64,000 nt of DNA. Source: Beggiatoa leptomitoformis. GTDB taxonomy: Bacteria > Pseudomonadota > Gammaproteobacteria > Beggiatoales > Beggiatoaceae. A model generated the notes under the pieces. The model ran no database searches. It saw only the letters and a list, made by a program, of their open reading frames with translations, and was not told the DNA's origin. The stretch is taken from contig NZ_CP012373.2 of assembly GCF_001305575.3 (NCBI RefSeq), positions 310,001 to 374,000 on the forward strand, in the 5' to 3' direction. Below are positions 17,023 through 26,041 of this stretch, in pieces. Position numbers and translations under genes: made by a program. The first letter of the stretch is position 1. Each line of letters starts with the position of its first letter.

Positions 17023-17727
17023 TCAGTAATCCCAAATCTCATGCCTAACTGGCAATCTATTTAATTCCTCTCGCAGTGATTTCCATTTTGGCAAATAGTG
17101 ATTCATCAATGCGCTAAAACGCCGATTATGGCTTGGCTCAAGCAGGTGGACGAGTTCATGCACGATAATATATTCCAGACAATCACGGGGTTTTTTGACT
17201 AATTCAAGGTTAATGCGGATGATACCCGATGCTGGGGTGCAGCTTCCCCATTGGGTTTTCATTTTTTGCACTATCACGCGGGTTGCGGTGACACCAATTT
17301 TTGCTTCCCAGTCTTGGAATAGGGGCAATAAAGCCGCTTTGAGTTGGGCGCGATACCAGTCCTCTAAAATACGCCCTCTTTTGCTTGCATCCGTGTTGGG
17401 TTTCACTTGCAGCACAATGGCTGAATGATTTAAGCGCACCATTGGCACGGCATTTTGTTCAACGACTTTTAGTAAATATCTTTTTCCCCAAAAATAATGA
17501 CTCTCGCGTTCAAGGTATTCTCTGGGCGACTCGCGTTCTTGGGCGCGGAATTTTTGTTGTTGTTTTTTAATCCAAGCCAGTTTGGAAATGACAAAAGCTC
17601 GGATTATTTCCAGCGACATGGTTTCAGGCGCGGCAACTTTAACCCTGCCGTTGGGTGGATAGACGCTTAAATGTACGTTTTTGATGTCTTTTTGAATCAC
17701 TTCTATCTCTAAATCGTTCAGTCTCAT
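17023..17727 (-). CDS. YgjP-like zinc metallopeptidase (DUF45) of the type I restriction operon
   Basis: 234 residues from ATG 17727, one base after the hsdR stop; an ATG at 17760 inside hsdR is the alternative. The zinc-binding motif HELVHLLEPSHNRRF (HExxH plus a further His) and the preceding QWGSCTPASGIIRINLEL are the hallmark of the DUF45/WLM peptidase group. Such genes commonly trail hsdR in type I operons, though their role there is unknown. Co-transcription is near certain from spacing. Confidence 0.85.
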   Translation of the reverse strand: MRLNDLEIEVIQKDIKNVHLSVYPPNGRVKVAAPETMSLEIIRAFVISKLAWIKKQQQKFRAQERESPREYLERESHYFWGKRYLLKVVEQNAVPMVRLNHSAIVLQVKPNTDASKRGRILEDWYRAQLKAALLPLFQDWEAKIGVTATRVIVQKMKTQWGSCTPASGIIRINLELVKKPRDCLEYIIVHELVHLLEPSHNRRFSALMNHYLPKWKSLREELNRLPVRHEIWDY

Positions 17728-17728
17728 C

Positions 17729-20700
17729 TTAATAATCACGCTGTTGTTCGATGATGGCAAAAATACGCTCGACTTCTTTTAAATCATTAAGGATTTTATA
17801 AATCGCCCGCTTAATCCCGTTCTCCTTAGCCTGATTACCGCGCCAGCCGTCGCTTTTACTTTCTAAAATGGCGGTATCAATCTGTAAAGCCAGTGCTTCA
17901 TTTTGCCCAAGATTGTTGTATAGCGCACGTTTGGCTTGAGTATTGAGCAATGGCGGCATGTTATTCATTGTTCCGCTAGAGACTTGATTTGCTAAATTAG
18001 CCATTTCTTGTAAATAGCGTTGATAATCAATAGCTTTTTGTTTGCGCTGTAAAATAATTTCCGCTAACAGCAATGACATTTTTTCAAAATACGCGGGATC
18101 AAGTAATTGGTCTTTGATAATTTTGCTACGCACATTGTTTTCAATGGTTTCCGCCGCCGCGTCTTGATTGTCTTTAATCCCATCAGGCAGGGTATTGATA
18201 GCCTTCTCGATGCCGATTTTTTGGATAATCTCTAAAATGGGCAGATTGGCGAAAGGGGAAATGACTACGGAATCTTCTGCTTGAATATACAAATCAATTA
18301 AATTCTGCATGTCGGCTTCATAGGCTTTGAGGTCAAGCACTTCACCGCTGGCTTTGCGGATGATTTCGCGTAGTTTGTGGTAATGATTGAGGCGATTTGT
18401 AATATATTTAATTTCATCAGCGCGATAACCTGCACCTTCCATGTCGTCGGCAATATTGGCATACGCACGGATAAAGCTGACGGTGGTTTGATATAAGGTC
18501 ATGCGTAGCACTTCGCGCTGTTTCAAATCCGTAGCGATGTCGGTGTTACCGCAGAAGTAATGGATATAATCTAAGTCATTTTTTGGTTGTGGCACGGGTT
18601 CACAGATTAATTCGATGGCTTCTAGCGCATTGTCCAGCCGTTCACGTCCTTCTTTAAGGCGATTTTTGAGCAAAATATCGCAATCTTTAGCTTCAAAATC
18701 ATCATAATCTAATTCTTTGGTATAGACTTGAATCGCGCCCGTTAGATTTTCGAGCAAATTCTTGTAATCAACGATGCAACCTATCAGCTTGTCTTCAGTG
18801 TCTAAGCGGTTGACGCGGCAAATGGCTTGAAATAAGCCGTGATCTTGCATTGATTTATCAATATACAAATAGCTGCAACTGGGCGCATCGAATCCCGTCA
18901 GCAGTTTATCCACCACAATCAATAGTTTCATTTTGGCGGGTTCATGGATAAATTGCTGTTTGACTTCATTTTCATAGGTTTCGGCTTTGCTCTTGCCTGA
19001 TTTGGCTTGTATTGCTTTGAGCAAATTGGTGTAAGTGTTATAAATAAATTGCTTTTTGGTTTCGGTATTCGCCCCCGTTTCTTCATCGCTTATATCGGTA
19101 TTTTGCGGGTTGTAAGAAGTCACTAGCGCGCATTTGCCTGTTAATGCCGTGTCTTGAAATAAGTTGTAATAGTGGCAAGCGTCAAAAATACTGGAGGCGA
19201 CTAAAATCGCATTGCCCGACTCAGAACTTAATCTTGCTTTACTGCTGAAATCGCTCACTATATCAGCCACTATTTTGCCCAAGCGTGATTCAGAGCTGAG
19301 GACTTTTTGCATTGTGCCCCATTTCTTTTTCAATGCCGCTTGCTGATACTCATTTAATCCGCTGGTTTTGGCGGTAAACCACGCATCAATTTCTTGTGGT
19401 GAATTCAGGCGTTGGTCAATGTCGCGGGCTTCATAGACTAAATCAAGCACCACTTTATCTTCCACTGCTTCTTTAAATTTGTAAGTATGGATATAGTTGC
19501 CAAACACTTCTAAGCTGGTGGCTTTGTCTTGTTTTAATAAAGGCGTGCCAGTGAAGCCGATAAATACCGCGTTGGGTAGTAATGCCTTCATGGTGCGGTG
19601 CAATTTGCCGCTTTGGGTGCGATGGCATTCGTCCACAAATACAAATAATTCACCGACGGCAGGGCTGGGCTGGCTTTTTAATTGTTCGATAAAGGCTTCA
19701 AAATTATCCACCTCTTTATTGCCGAATTTATGCACTAGGGAACACAACAGGCGCGGGGTTTGTTGTCCTAGTTGTTTCATCAAATCGCGTCCGCTATGGC
19801 TGCGGTGTATTTTTTCCCCTGCTTCTTCAAATACTTGTTTGATTTGTTTGTCGAGTTCATCGCGGTCAGTGATAACCACGACACGGGCGCGGGGATTGTT
19901 TTCTAGTATCCATTTTGCCAGTAATACCATGACGATACTTTTGCCGCTGCCTTGGGTGTGCCAGATAATACCGCCTTGTTTGCGCTGGATATATTTCTGC
20001 GCGGCTTTGATACCGAAATATTGATGTACACGCGGGAGTTTTTTCTTGTTGCCATCAAATAAGATAAAGTCGTGGATTAATTCAATTAGGCGGGATTTGT
20101 TGCAGATTTTGCGTAAATATTTGTCTAGTTTGTAATCGGTGTTGTCTTGTTCGTCTTCTTTCCAGTTGAGAAAAAATTTTTCGGGTGTGCCAATTGTGCC
20201 GTATTTCAAGCCTTCGGAGTCGTTCCCAGCAAATATGAATTGTATGGTGCTAAAAAATGCGCCGATAACGCTTGATTTTTGGTTGTTTAAACTTTGGCGG
20301 ATGCCTTCACCAAGGGATACGCGGCTGTTTTTTAGTTCTAACACGGCGATGGCGATACCGTTTATATATAGCACGATGTCGGGGCGTTTGGTTTTTTCGC
20401 CGTCGTATATTGTGACTTCTTCAGCAATATAAAAATCGTTGGCTTCGGGGTGTTGCCAGTTGATTATATGCACGGTGTCGGTGGGTTCGCCTGCGGCTAT
20501 TTTCACCGCCACGCCATAACGCAGTAGTTGATAGACTGCTTTGTTATTGTTGTATAAATTTTGGGCGTGGTTGTTGGCGGTGGTTTGTAATTTGTCTAAG
20601 GCTTTGTTGATGTGGGCTTGGCTGTAACCGTTGGCGGATAGGTATTTGCTCAGTTGCGGCGGTTCGATGTTGCGGTTATCGGGTTTGCTTTGTAAGTTGC

Positions 20701-20785
20701 CGAGATAGGTGTAGCCCAGTTGTTCGGAAAATAGTTTTATCACGCGGTTTTGGGTGGCGCGTTCGGGTTTGTCAACGGTGGTCAT
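17729..20785 (-). CDS. hsdR: Type I restriction enzyme, R (motor/nuclease) subunit
   Basis: 1018 residues. ATP-driven DNA translocase and nuclease of the HsdRMS complex. The N-terminal PD-(D/E)xK nuclease shows RPDIVLYINGIAIAVLELKN (Asp, then ExK). The superfamily 2 helicase motor follows, with Walker A HTQGSGKSIVMVLLAKW, the DEAD-like box FVDECHRTQSGKLH, motif III GFTGTP and later LLTGFDAPSC. A helical C-terminal domain binds the methylase core. ATG 20785 overlaps the hsdS stop by four bases. No break is seen, so it should be functional. Expression depends on the hsdM promoter. Confidence 0.95.
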   Translation of the reverse strand: MTTVDKPERATQNRVIKLFSEQLGYTYLGNLQSKPDNRNIEPPQLSKYLSANGYSQAHINKALDKLQTTANNHAQNLYNNNKAVYQLLRYGVAVKIAAGEPTDTVHIINWQHPEANDFYIAEEVTIYDGEKTKRPDIVLYINGIAIAVLELKNSRVSLGEGIRQSLNNQKSSVIGAFFSTIQFIFAGNDSEGLKYGTIGTPEKFFLNWKEDEQDNTDYKLDKYLRKICNKSRLIELIHDFILFDGNKKKLPRVHQYFGIKAAQKYIQRKQGGIIWHTQGSGKSIVMVLLAKWILENNPRARVVVITDRDELDKQIKQVFEEAGEKIHRSHSGRDLMKQLGQQTPRLLCSLVHKFGNKEVDNFEAFIEQLKSQPSPAVGELFVFVDECHRTQSGKLHRTMKALLPNAVFIGFTGTPLLKQDKATSLEVFGNYIHTYKFKEAVEDKVVLDLVYEARDIDQRLNSPQEIDAWFTAKTSGLNEYQQAALKKKWGTMQKVLSSESRLGKIVADIVSDFSSKARLSSESGNAILVASSIFDACHYYNLFQDTALTGKCALVTSYNPQNTDISDEETGANTETKKQFIYNTYTNLLKAIQAKSGKSKAETYENEVKQQFIHEPAKMKLLIVVDKLLTGFDAPSCSYLYIDKSMQDHGLFQAICRVNRLDTEDKLIGCIVDYKNLLENLTGAIQVYTKELDYDDFEAKDCDILLKNRLKEGRERLDNALEAIELICEPVPQPKNDLDYIHYFCGNTDIATDLKQREVLRMTLYQTTVSFIRAYANIADDMEGAGYRADEIKYITNRLNHYHKLREIIRKASGEVLDLKAYEADMQNLIDLYIQAEDSVVISPFANLPILEIIQKIGIEKAINTLPDGIKDNQDAAAETIENNVRSKIIKDQLLDPAYFEKMSLLLAEIILQRKQKAIDYQRYLQEMANLANQVSSGTMNNMPPLLNTQAKRALYNNLGQNEALALQIDTAILESKSDGWRGNQAKENGIKRAIYKILNDLKEVERIFAIIEQQRDY

Positions 20786-22092
20786 GGGTTTGTTTCCGTT
20801 TCAGGCGATACCAGTCGAATTTGTCCCGTGAGCAGGTTTTGCATCATGCCTTGTTTGATTTGTTGGTATTTGTTGAGTTTACTTTCTAGGGCGTTTATTT
20901 CGGTGTCCATGTCGGATAGGATTGTGGCGATTCGGGTTTGTTCTTCTTTTGGCGGCAAAGGTATTTTAATTAATTTTAAATTAGTTTTAGAAATACCATA
21001 TACTTTTAATCCTGTCGCAAGACGATCAAGCTGCTCTTTTACATATTTTGTCGAATGGATATAACCTCTAAACCCATCAACGAAAACGTTTTTAGAATCT
21101 CTCAGTAAAAATGTGTGCAAACCAGAAATTACTTTTTTAATTCCAACTCCTTTTATTTCTACACTCTTACCAATTCCCTTGTAATCCTCTGAAGCATCAG
21201 CCATTATTAAATCGCCATCTTTGATAACAACATAATTTTTAGCTTTATTCTCAGCAATGCCTGACACTTCATTCTTTTTGAAATCCACAAATCCATCCCA
21301 TAGCGTATGAATGTCTCCATAATGAATATATCCATATTCTCCACTGTTACTTAATTCGCTTCTGGAAAAGGATGCAGTTGATAGAAAGTTAAATGCTTCG
21401 TCATACGTTATAGTCGCCCACCCCGCTTTTAAGCGACCATTTTCATAGGGGTTGAGCAGGGTTTGCATCGCACCTTGTTTTATCTGGCGTTTTTTGGCGA
21501 TGAGGCGGGTGAGCGATTGAATCAAGGCATCGGCATCGCTTAAAACATTGGCTATGGCGGTTTGTTCTTCCAGCATATTTGGAAGAGGTATTTTAATCTT
21601 CCTCATAACACTCTTTGGTACAAAACCCATTCCTGACCCAGACTGATTATCTTTTATGTTTTGAGAAATCTTTGGGGAATTAACTACTGAAGATAAGTAG
21701 CTTGGAATAATTTTATTTGTATTTGGAATAATTCTCATTACATTCCATGCAAAGCTGCATTCTGTTTCCACTGATAACAGTGAACCTGTACCTAAACGAG
21801 CGCCTATATTAGAGAATAAAAAATCATTTTTCTTTAACTTATATCTGTCACTATATGTGGAGAAAGTTTTTTTAGAAATGTGATCTGCTCCATTAAATCT
21901 CACTTCTTTATCAATAATATTATTCGCCTTAAGAATTGGGATTCCACTACCACTATTTACATATTCTGGTTTATCGATTGCGGTATTAACACCTTGAAGC
22001 ATATCCAAAATTATATCCTTAAGTTCACTAACCTCCCAATCCACAGGAATCACCCCAACCTCAGTCTGTTTATATCCCGCTTTCAGTGCCAT
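20782..22092 (-). CDS. hsdS: Type I restriction enzyme, S (specificity) subunit
   Basis: 436 residues, with two target-recognition domains (about 15-180 and 225-395) separated by conserved helices: TAIANVLSDADALIQSLTRL with KKRQIKQGAMQTLLNP in the middle, and TRIATILSDMDTEI with KYQQIKQGMMQNLLTGQIRL at the end. Each TRD reads half of a split DNA site; the site cannot be predicted here. The start at 22092 overlaps hsdM by ten bases. Both TRDs look complete, and the repeated QIKQGxMQ(T/N)LL segment is a known hot spot for TRD exchange. Confidence 0.94.
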   Translation of the reverse strand: MALKAGYKQTEVGVIPVDWEVSELKDIILDMLQGVNTAIDKPEYVNSGSGIPILKANNIIDKEVRFNGADHISKKTFSTYSDRYKLKKNDFLFSNIGARLGTGSLLSVETECSFAWNVMRIIPNTNKIIPSYLSSVVNSPKISQNIKDNQSGSGMGFVPKSVMRKIKIPLPNMLEEQTAIANVLSDADALIQSLTRLIAKKRQIKQGAMQTLLNPYENGRLKAGWATITYDEAFNFLSTASFSRSELSNSGEYGYIHYGDIHTLWDGFVDFKKNEVSGIAENKAKNYVVIKDGDLIMADASEDYKGIGKSVEIKGVGIKKVISGLHTFLLRDSKNVFVDGFRGYIHSTKYVKEQLDRLATGLKVYGISKTNLKLIKIPLPPKEEQTRIATILSDMDTEINALESKLNKYQQIKQGMMQNLLTGQIRLVSPETETNP

Positions 22093-24500
22093 ACAAACCC
22101 CATTTTTTCCAAATGCGCCGTTACTGTTTGCTCTAATTCTGCCACTTTCTCGGTTTGTTGCGATAAGGGGATTTCATACCGTTCCGCCAATGCCTTGATG
22201 CGCTGCGTGAGATGCTGACTAATGCGATCCATTTCAGAATGAACATCTTGGTCAATCCGCGCCATCCATTTATCATCCACCACCAACTGCTTAATCTGTT
22301 CTTCGGTAAGCGTCGGATAAAAGTCTAACAAATCAACATCCAATTGATTCTCCATGACTTTAACCGCTTTCTTATTATCGGCTTCACTGTCCAAAAGGTG
22401 CAAATACTGCTTGAGAATTTCCTGCTCTGGTTTGGCTTCTGCATCGCCTTTAATTTCCTTGAGTCGCGCCGTAATACTGCCCTTATTGATTCTATCCAAT
22501 TCTGCAAAAAAACCCTCCTCACCGCCGTGTTCTTCCTCCAGTTCAGTCTTCTGACTTTGCACGGTTTCCAGTTCAGCATTCAACGCGTCAATCGCTTGCT
22601 GTTGCTCAGAAAAATAATGCTTAATGACCAATGATTTAGGGATTAAATCACACGCCCAACCTTTATCAATGGTTTTGGTAACGTTGCCGTCTTTATTCTT
22701 CTTTTCCTCAAGAATGCGGTCAATCGTCGCCTGCCAACCGTCCGCCGCAATCAAATACGCATCATCTTGCATCACTTCAAACCAATAACTCATTAAATGC
22801 TGATAAACCGCATACTGGTCAATCAATGCCTTATCCGCGTAAGCCGTCAACAAGGCTTCACTCAGTGTGCGAATGATTTCTTTAGGATGATAGCCCGCTT
22901 GCAATGCTTTTAAGTCGGCAGTGCTGCGCTGTTCCCATAATTGAAACACTTGACGCATGTTGTTCATATAACTGGTAAATTCAGGATGCTGATAAATGCG
23001 GGTTTTAATCTCATCCTTAGCGACTTGCAAACTCAAATAATCCGCGCACCGTTTCGCAGGCGCAAATAACGCGGATTTAAGCGCGGGACAAACCGCCCAA
23101 TAACTATGCAATGCCTCAATATCCGCCTTGGGAATATCGCCCAATAAATGCGCTGCAATATCCTGTAAATCCTCTGCTTCACTGCTGTCAATATAACGCG
23201 GAATATTTAAATTAAACTCATTTTTTTCAATCTCATTGAACGCGACCATTCTACTGTAGCCATCAATATCCATTTGCTTATTAAACACATCCACGATTTT
23301 ATGAATATCGCGCTCACGCAGACGGTTTTTATTGCCATCTTTAACAAAGCCCTTACCCGCATCAATCATAAAAATACCTTTACGATGCTCTGCGTTTTCC
23401 TTATCAATCACAATAATGCACGCAGGAATACCCGTGCCATAAAACAAATTAGCAGGCAAGCCAATAATGCCCTTAATCAAGCCCTTGCGTACAATATTCT
23501 CACGAATAACCGCCTCAGCATTACCGCGAAATAACACCCCATGCGGCAGAATACACGCGCCTTTACCGCGATTTTTTAACGAGCGAATAATGTGCAACAA
23601 ATAGGCATAATCGCCATTTTTATCAGGCGGCACACCATATATAAAACGCTGATGCGGGTCTTGCTCAGTATTAACCCCCGTACTCCAGCGTTTATCACTA
23701 AACGGCGGATTCGCAACCACGAAATCAAAAATTTTCAGGCTGCCTTCATTCATAAACTTAGGTGTGGATAAAGTATTTTCCCGCTCAATCACCGCAGTAG
23801 GATTGTTATGTAAAATCATATTCATACGCGCCAACGCACTGGTAGCCGCATCTTTTTCTTGACCGTATAAAGACACGGGGGTTTTTGCCGCATCGGCGAC
23901 TTTTAACAACAAAGAACCAGAGCCACAAGTGGGGTCATAAACTGTAGTATCGCCGCTGGTGTTTGCTTCACCAATGCCGATAATTCTCGACATAACATGA
24001 CTGACTTCTGACGGCGTATAAAATTGTCCCTTACTCTTGCCGCTCTCAGTCGCAAAATGGCGCATCAAATACTCATAAGCATCGCCAAGAATATCATCCC
24101 CATCCGCACGGTTTTTACTAAAATCTAAGGCTTTATTTTCAAAAATAGCGATAAGATTGCTCAGACGTTCAACCATATCTTTGCCAGAACCCAATTTTTC
24201 AGGGTCGTTGAAATCAGGCATACTGGCGAGTTTATTTTTCTCTGCCAACGGCGCGATGATTTTCTTATTAATATCATCACCAATGGAAGCCTTCCCCTTC
24301 AACGCCACCATATCCTTAAAACTCGCACCTTCTGGAATGATGACAGGCGCAAACGGTTGCCCCGCGTATTTATCGCTGACGTATTTAATAAACAACATCA
24401 CCAGCACATAATCTTTGTATTGACTGGCATCCATACCGCCACGCAGTTCATCGCAGCTTGCCCAAAGAGAAGAATAGAGTTCAGATTTTTTGATTGTCAT
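22083..24500 (-). CDS. hsdM: Type I restriction enzyme, M (adenine-N6 methylase) subunit
   Basis: 805 residues, longer than the classical 520-residue HsdM. The N-terminal HsdM domain (ELRGGMDASQYKDYVLVMLF) precedes the SAM-binding motif DPTCGSGSLLLKVAD and the adenine-N6 catalytic motif NPPFSDKRW. The C-terminal 300 residues are helical with a coiled-coil-like region rich in Glu/Lys (about 630-700) and end in EQTVTAHLEKMGFVWH. The long form is known in a subgroup of type I systems. ATG 24500 is only 16 bases from a RAYT remnant, so the promoter must lie in or beyond mobile DNA. First gene of hsdM-hsdS-hsdR-peptidase. Confidence 0.95.
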   Translation of the reverse strand: MTIKKSELYSSLWASCDELRGGMDASQYKDYVLVMLFIKYVSDKYAGQPFAPVIIPEGASFKDMVALKGKASIGDDINKKIIAPLAEKNKLASMPDFNDPEKLGSGKDMVERLSNLIAIFENKALDFSKNRADGDDILGDAYEYLMRHFATESGKSKGQFYTPSEVSHVMSRIIGIGEANTSGDTTVYDPTCGSGSLLLKVADAAKTPVSLYGQEKDAATSALARMNMILHNNPTAVIERENTLSTPKFMNEGSLKIFDFVVANPPFSDKRWSTGVNTEQDPHQRFIYGVPPDKNGDYAYLLHIIRSLKNRGKGACILPHGVLFRGNAEAVIRENIVRKGLIKGIIGLPANLFYGTGIPACIIVIDKENAEHRKGIFMIDAGKGFVKDGNKNRLRERDIHKIVDVFNKQMDIDGYSRMVAFNEIEKNEFNLNIPRYIDSSEAEDLQDIAAHLLGDIPKADIEALHSYWAVCPALKSALFAPAKRCADYLSLQVAKDEIKTRIYQHPEFTSYMNNMRQVFQLWEQRSTADLKALQAGYHPKEIIRTLSEALLTAYADKALIDQYAVYQHLMSYWFEVMQDDAYLIAADGWQATIDRILEEKKNKDGNVTKTIDKGWACDLIPKSLVIKHYFSEQQQAIDALNAELETVQSQKTELEEEHGGEEGFFAELDRINKGSITARLKEIKGDAEAKPEQEILKQYLHLLDSEADNKKAVKVMENQLDVDLLDFYPTLTEEQIKQLVVDDKWMARIDQDVHSEMDRISQHLTQRIKALAERYEIPLSQQTEKVAELEQTVTAHLEKMGFVWH

Positions 24501-24516
24501 AGGTTTTTATGTTTTT

Positions 24517-24641
24517 CGCGGGAACGGCGACAAGGTGAATGTGGTTGGTCATTAGACAACAGACAATAGGCGAGTATCTCGATTTCATGGCGGCGGCAGT
24601 ATTCCTCCAGCCATTCGAGGTAGATTTGGCGGTTTTCTTCC
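24517..24641 (-). pseudogene. Fragment of a second RAYT gene
   Basis: 125 bases that match 12178-12295 of the RAYT remnant almost base for base, covering the part that encodes the region around NHIHL. It carries a seven-base insertion (a repeat of CAGACAA near 24562) that shifts the frame, and both ends are cut. It runs straight into the 93-bp repeat. It shows a past RAYT copy between hsdM and the lectin-like gene. Confidence 0.85.
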
Positions 24642-24734
24642 CCAAGCAGGTGCAGGTTACAAACCTGCACCTGAACGTTTCATAACCTTAAAGTTAGCAA
24701 AACATTAGGTTAAGGTTACAGACCTTGATTCGCG
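24642..24734 (+). repeat. 93-bp direct repeat, copy 1
   Basis: Contains a 27-base perfect hairpin at 24647-24673 (arms CAGGTGCAGGTT and AACCTGCACCTG, loop bases ACA) and a conserved tail through TTGATTCGCG. Apart from the hairpin loop it differs from copy 2 at two bases only. Downstream of the lectin-like gene. Confidence 0.85.
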
Positions 24735-24755
24735 TGTACGGAAATAATACAGAAT

Positions 24756-25283
24756 TTACTGCTGAAACTTCCACAATTGACCAGATACGTTCTGACATTT
24801 GTCCATAAACGCCGCGCCATTCATTGAGCCCTTGACTTGATTGCCTTCAAGGCATTCGTTGTTGCTCTCACGGAATTGGGTGGTGAGTTTGAAGTATCCA
24901 TTCTCGGCTGGGGTTGCTTTCCACAACTGACCAGATACGTTCTGACATTTGTCCATAAACGCCGCGCCATTCATTGAGCCCTTGACTTGATTGCCTTCAA
25001 GGCATTCGTTGTTGCTCTCACGGAATTGGGTGGTGAGTTTGAAGTATCCATTCTCGGCTGGGGTTGCTTTCCACAACTGACCAGATACGTTCTGACATTT
25101 GTCCATAAACGCCGCACCATTCATTGAGCCGTTCACTTGGTTGCCTTCAAGACATTCATTCTTACCCTCGCGGAACTGAGTTGTGAGCTTGAAATAACCG
25201 TCTGGGAAACTGGAATCAGCCGCTAAGGCATTGCTGCTTATTGCAATGATTGCAGGGACAGTTAGTTTCAATAACATTTTCAT
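24756..25283 (-). CDS. Secreted three-repeat protein, ricin-lectin-like
   Basis: 175 residues. A signal peptide (MLLKLTVPAIIAISSNALA, cleavage near ALA-ADSS) is followed by three tandem 50-residue units, each running GYFKLTTQFRE...NECLEGNQV...GSMNGAAFMDKCQNVSGQLW. Two Cys per unit suggest one disulfide each. The QxW-type ending (GQLW) recalls ricin-type beta-trefoil repeats, and three repeats would build one trefoil; sugar binding is therefore a guess. Units 2 and 3 are identical in protein and nearly so in DNA (150-bp period), which means recent duplication. The gene sits between the two 93-bp repeats and may have arrived with them. A ribosome site (GGAG) precedes ATG 25283. Confidence 0.72.
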   Translation of the reverse strand: MKMLLKLTVPAIIAISSNALAADSSFPDGYFKLTTQFREGKNECLEGNQVNGSMNGAAFMDKCQNVSGQLWKATPAENGYFKLTTQFRESNNECLEGNQVKGSMNGAAFMDKCQNVSGQLWKATPAENGYFKLTTQFRESNNECLEGNQVKGSMNGAAFMDKCQNVSGQLWKFQQ

Positions 25284-25533
25284 CAGAAAAACTCCTTTTT
25301 ATTTAGAGATACGCTTTGTAGTTTCCACGTTATTATCGTGGATCATTGGCAACAAAGCCTAAAGTACAAATTAGGCACCCCAATTAAGCACCCCAAACCT
25401 CGCAATTTTTTGTTCTTTCCGTGTATCTAGTCCAAATAAAATGGTCTAAGCCACTATTTCTAGTGATAAGGAAAGCCAAAAATTTTTTTCAGTTTAAAGT
25501 TGATTCCACACCATCATTTTGAATATGTCAACA

Positions 25534-25626
25534 CCAAGCAGGTGCAGGTTTGTAACCTGCACCTGAACGTTTCATAACCTTAAAGTTAGCAAAACATTGG
25601 GTTAAGGTTACAAACCTTGATTCGCG
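25534..25626 (+). repeat. 93-bp direct repeat, copy 2
   Basis: Same orientation as 24642-24734. Its 27-base hairpin (25539-25565) is the exact reverse complement of the copy 1 hairpin, so within an otherwise direct repeat the stem-loop alone has flipped. The 250 bases between it and the lectin gene start hold no gene, only A/T-rich leader and two GCACCCCAA words near 25374. Confidence 0.85.
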
Positions 25627-26041
25627 AGAATATCCTTTACACAAAATCATCTTTTTAAAAACCCCACCCAAACAAAAACGCGAACAACCCCTTCCAGATT
25701 ATCCGCGTTTTCATTTAAAAATAACGGTAAAAATTCGATTAACGAATTTCTGTGTTTAATTCGCCGCGTTGATAGCGGTACGTGGCATCGACGCGATAAT
25801 CGGATTTGCTCGATAAACGCCTCCGACCCGCAAGGCAAATTTTTTGAAGATTGCGCCGTCCCTCCTTTATCTTTTTCCAAAAAGATAGAAAATCACATCG
25901 GAGCTACTATTGTTTTCATTGAGGATTATAACAAGCAGACGATATTTTCTAATATCATCAATAAAAATACTTAATTTTATAATTCCCTAAAAACCTATAA
26001 ACTATATTTATAAAAATAACGATTCACCAAAGGAAAGGCTT
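25627..26041. other. Gene-less stretch before pyk
   Basis: A 77-codon minus-strand frame at 25647-25880 has no recognisable family or start context. A short stretch in another minus frame, GELNTEIR before a stop, looks more protein-like and may be the tail of a lost gene. The last 120 bases are A/T-rich and contain AAAGGAAAGG just before the pyk start; the pyk promoter must be here. Confidence 0.4.

Noticed and set aside
25647-25880. 77-codon minus-strand frame before pyk
   Set aside because: No family features; other frames look at least as protein-like. Treated as gene-less DNA with possible remnants.
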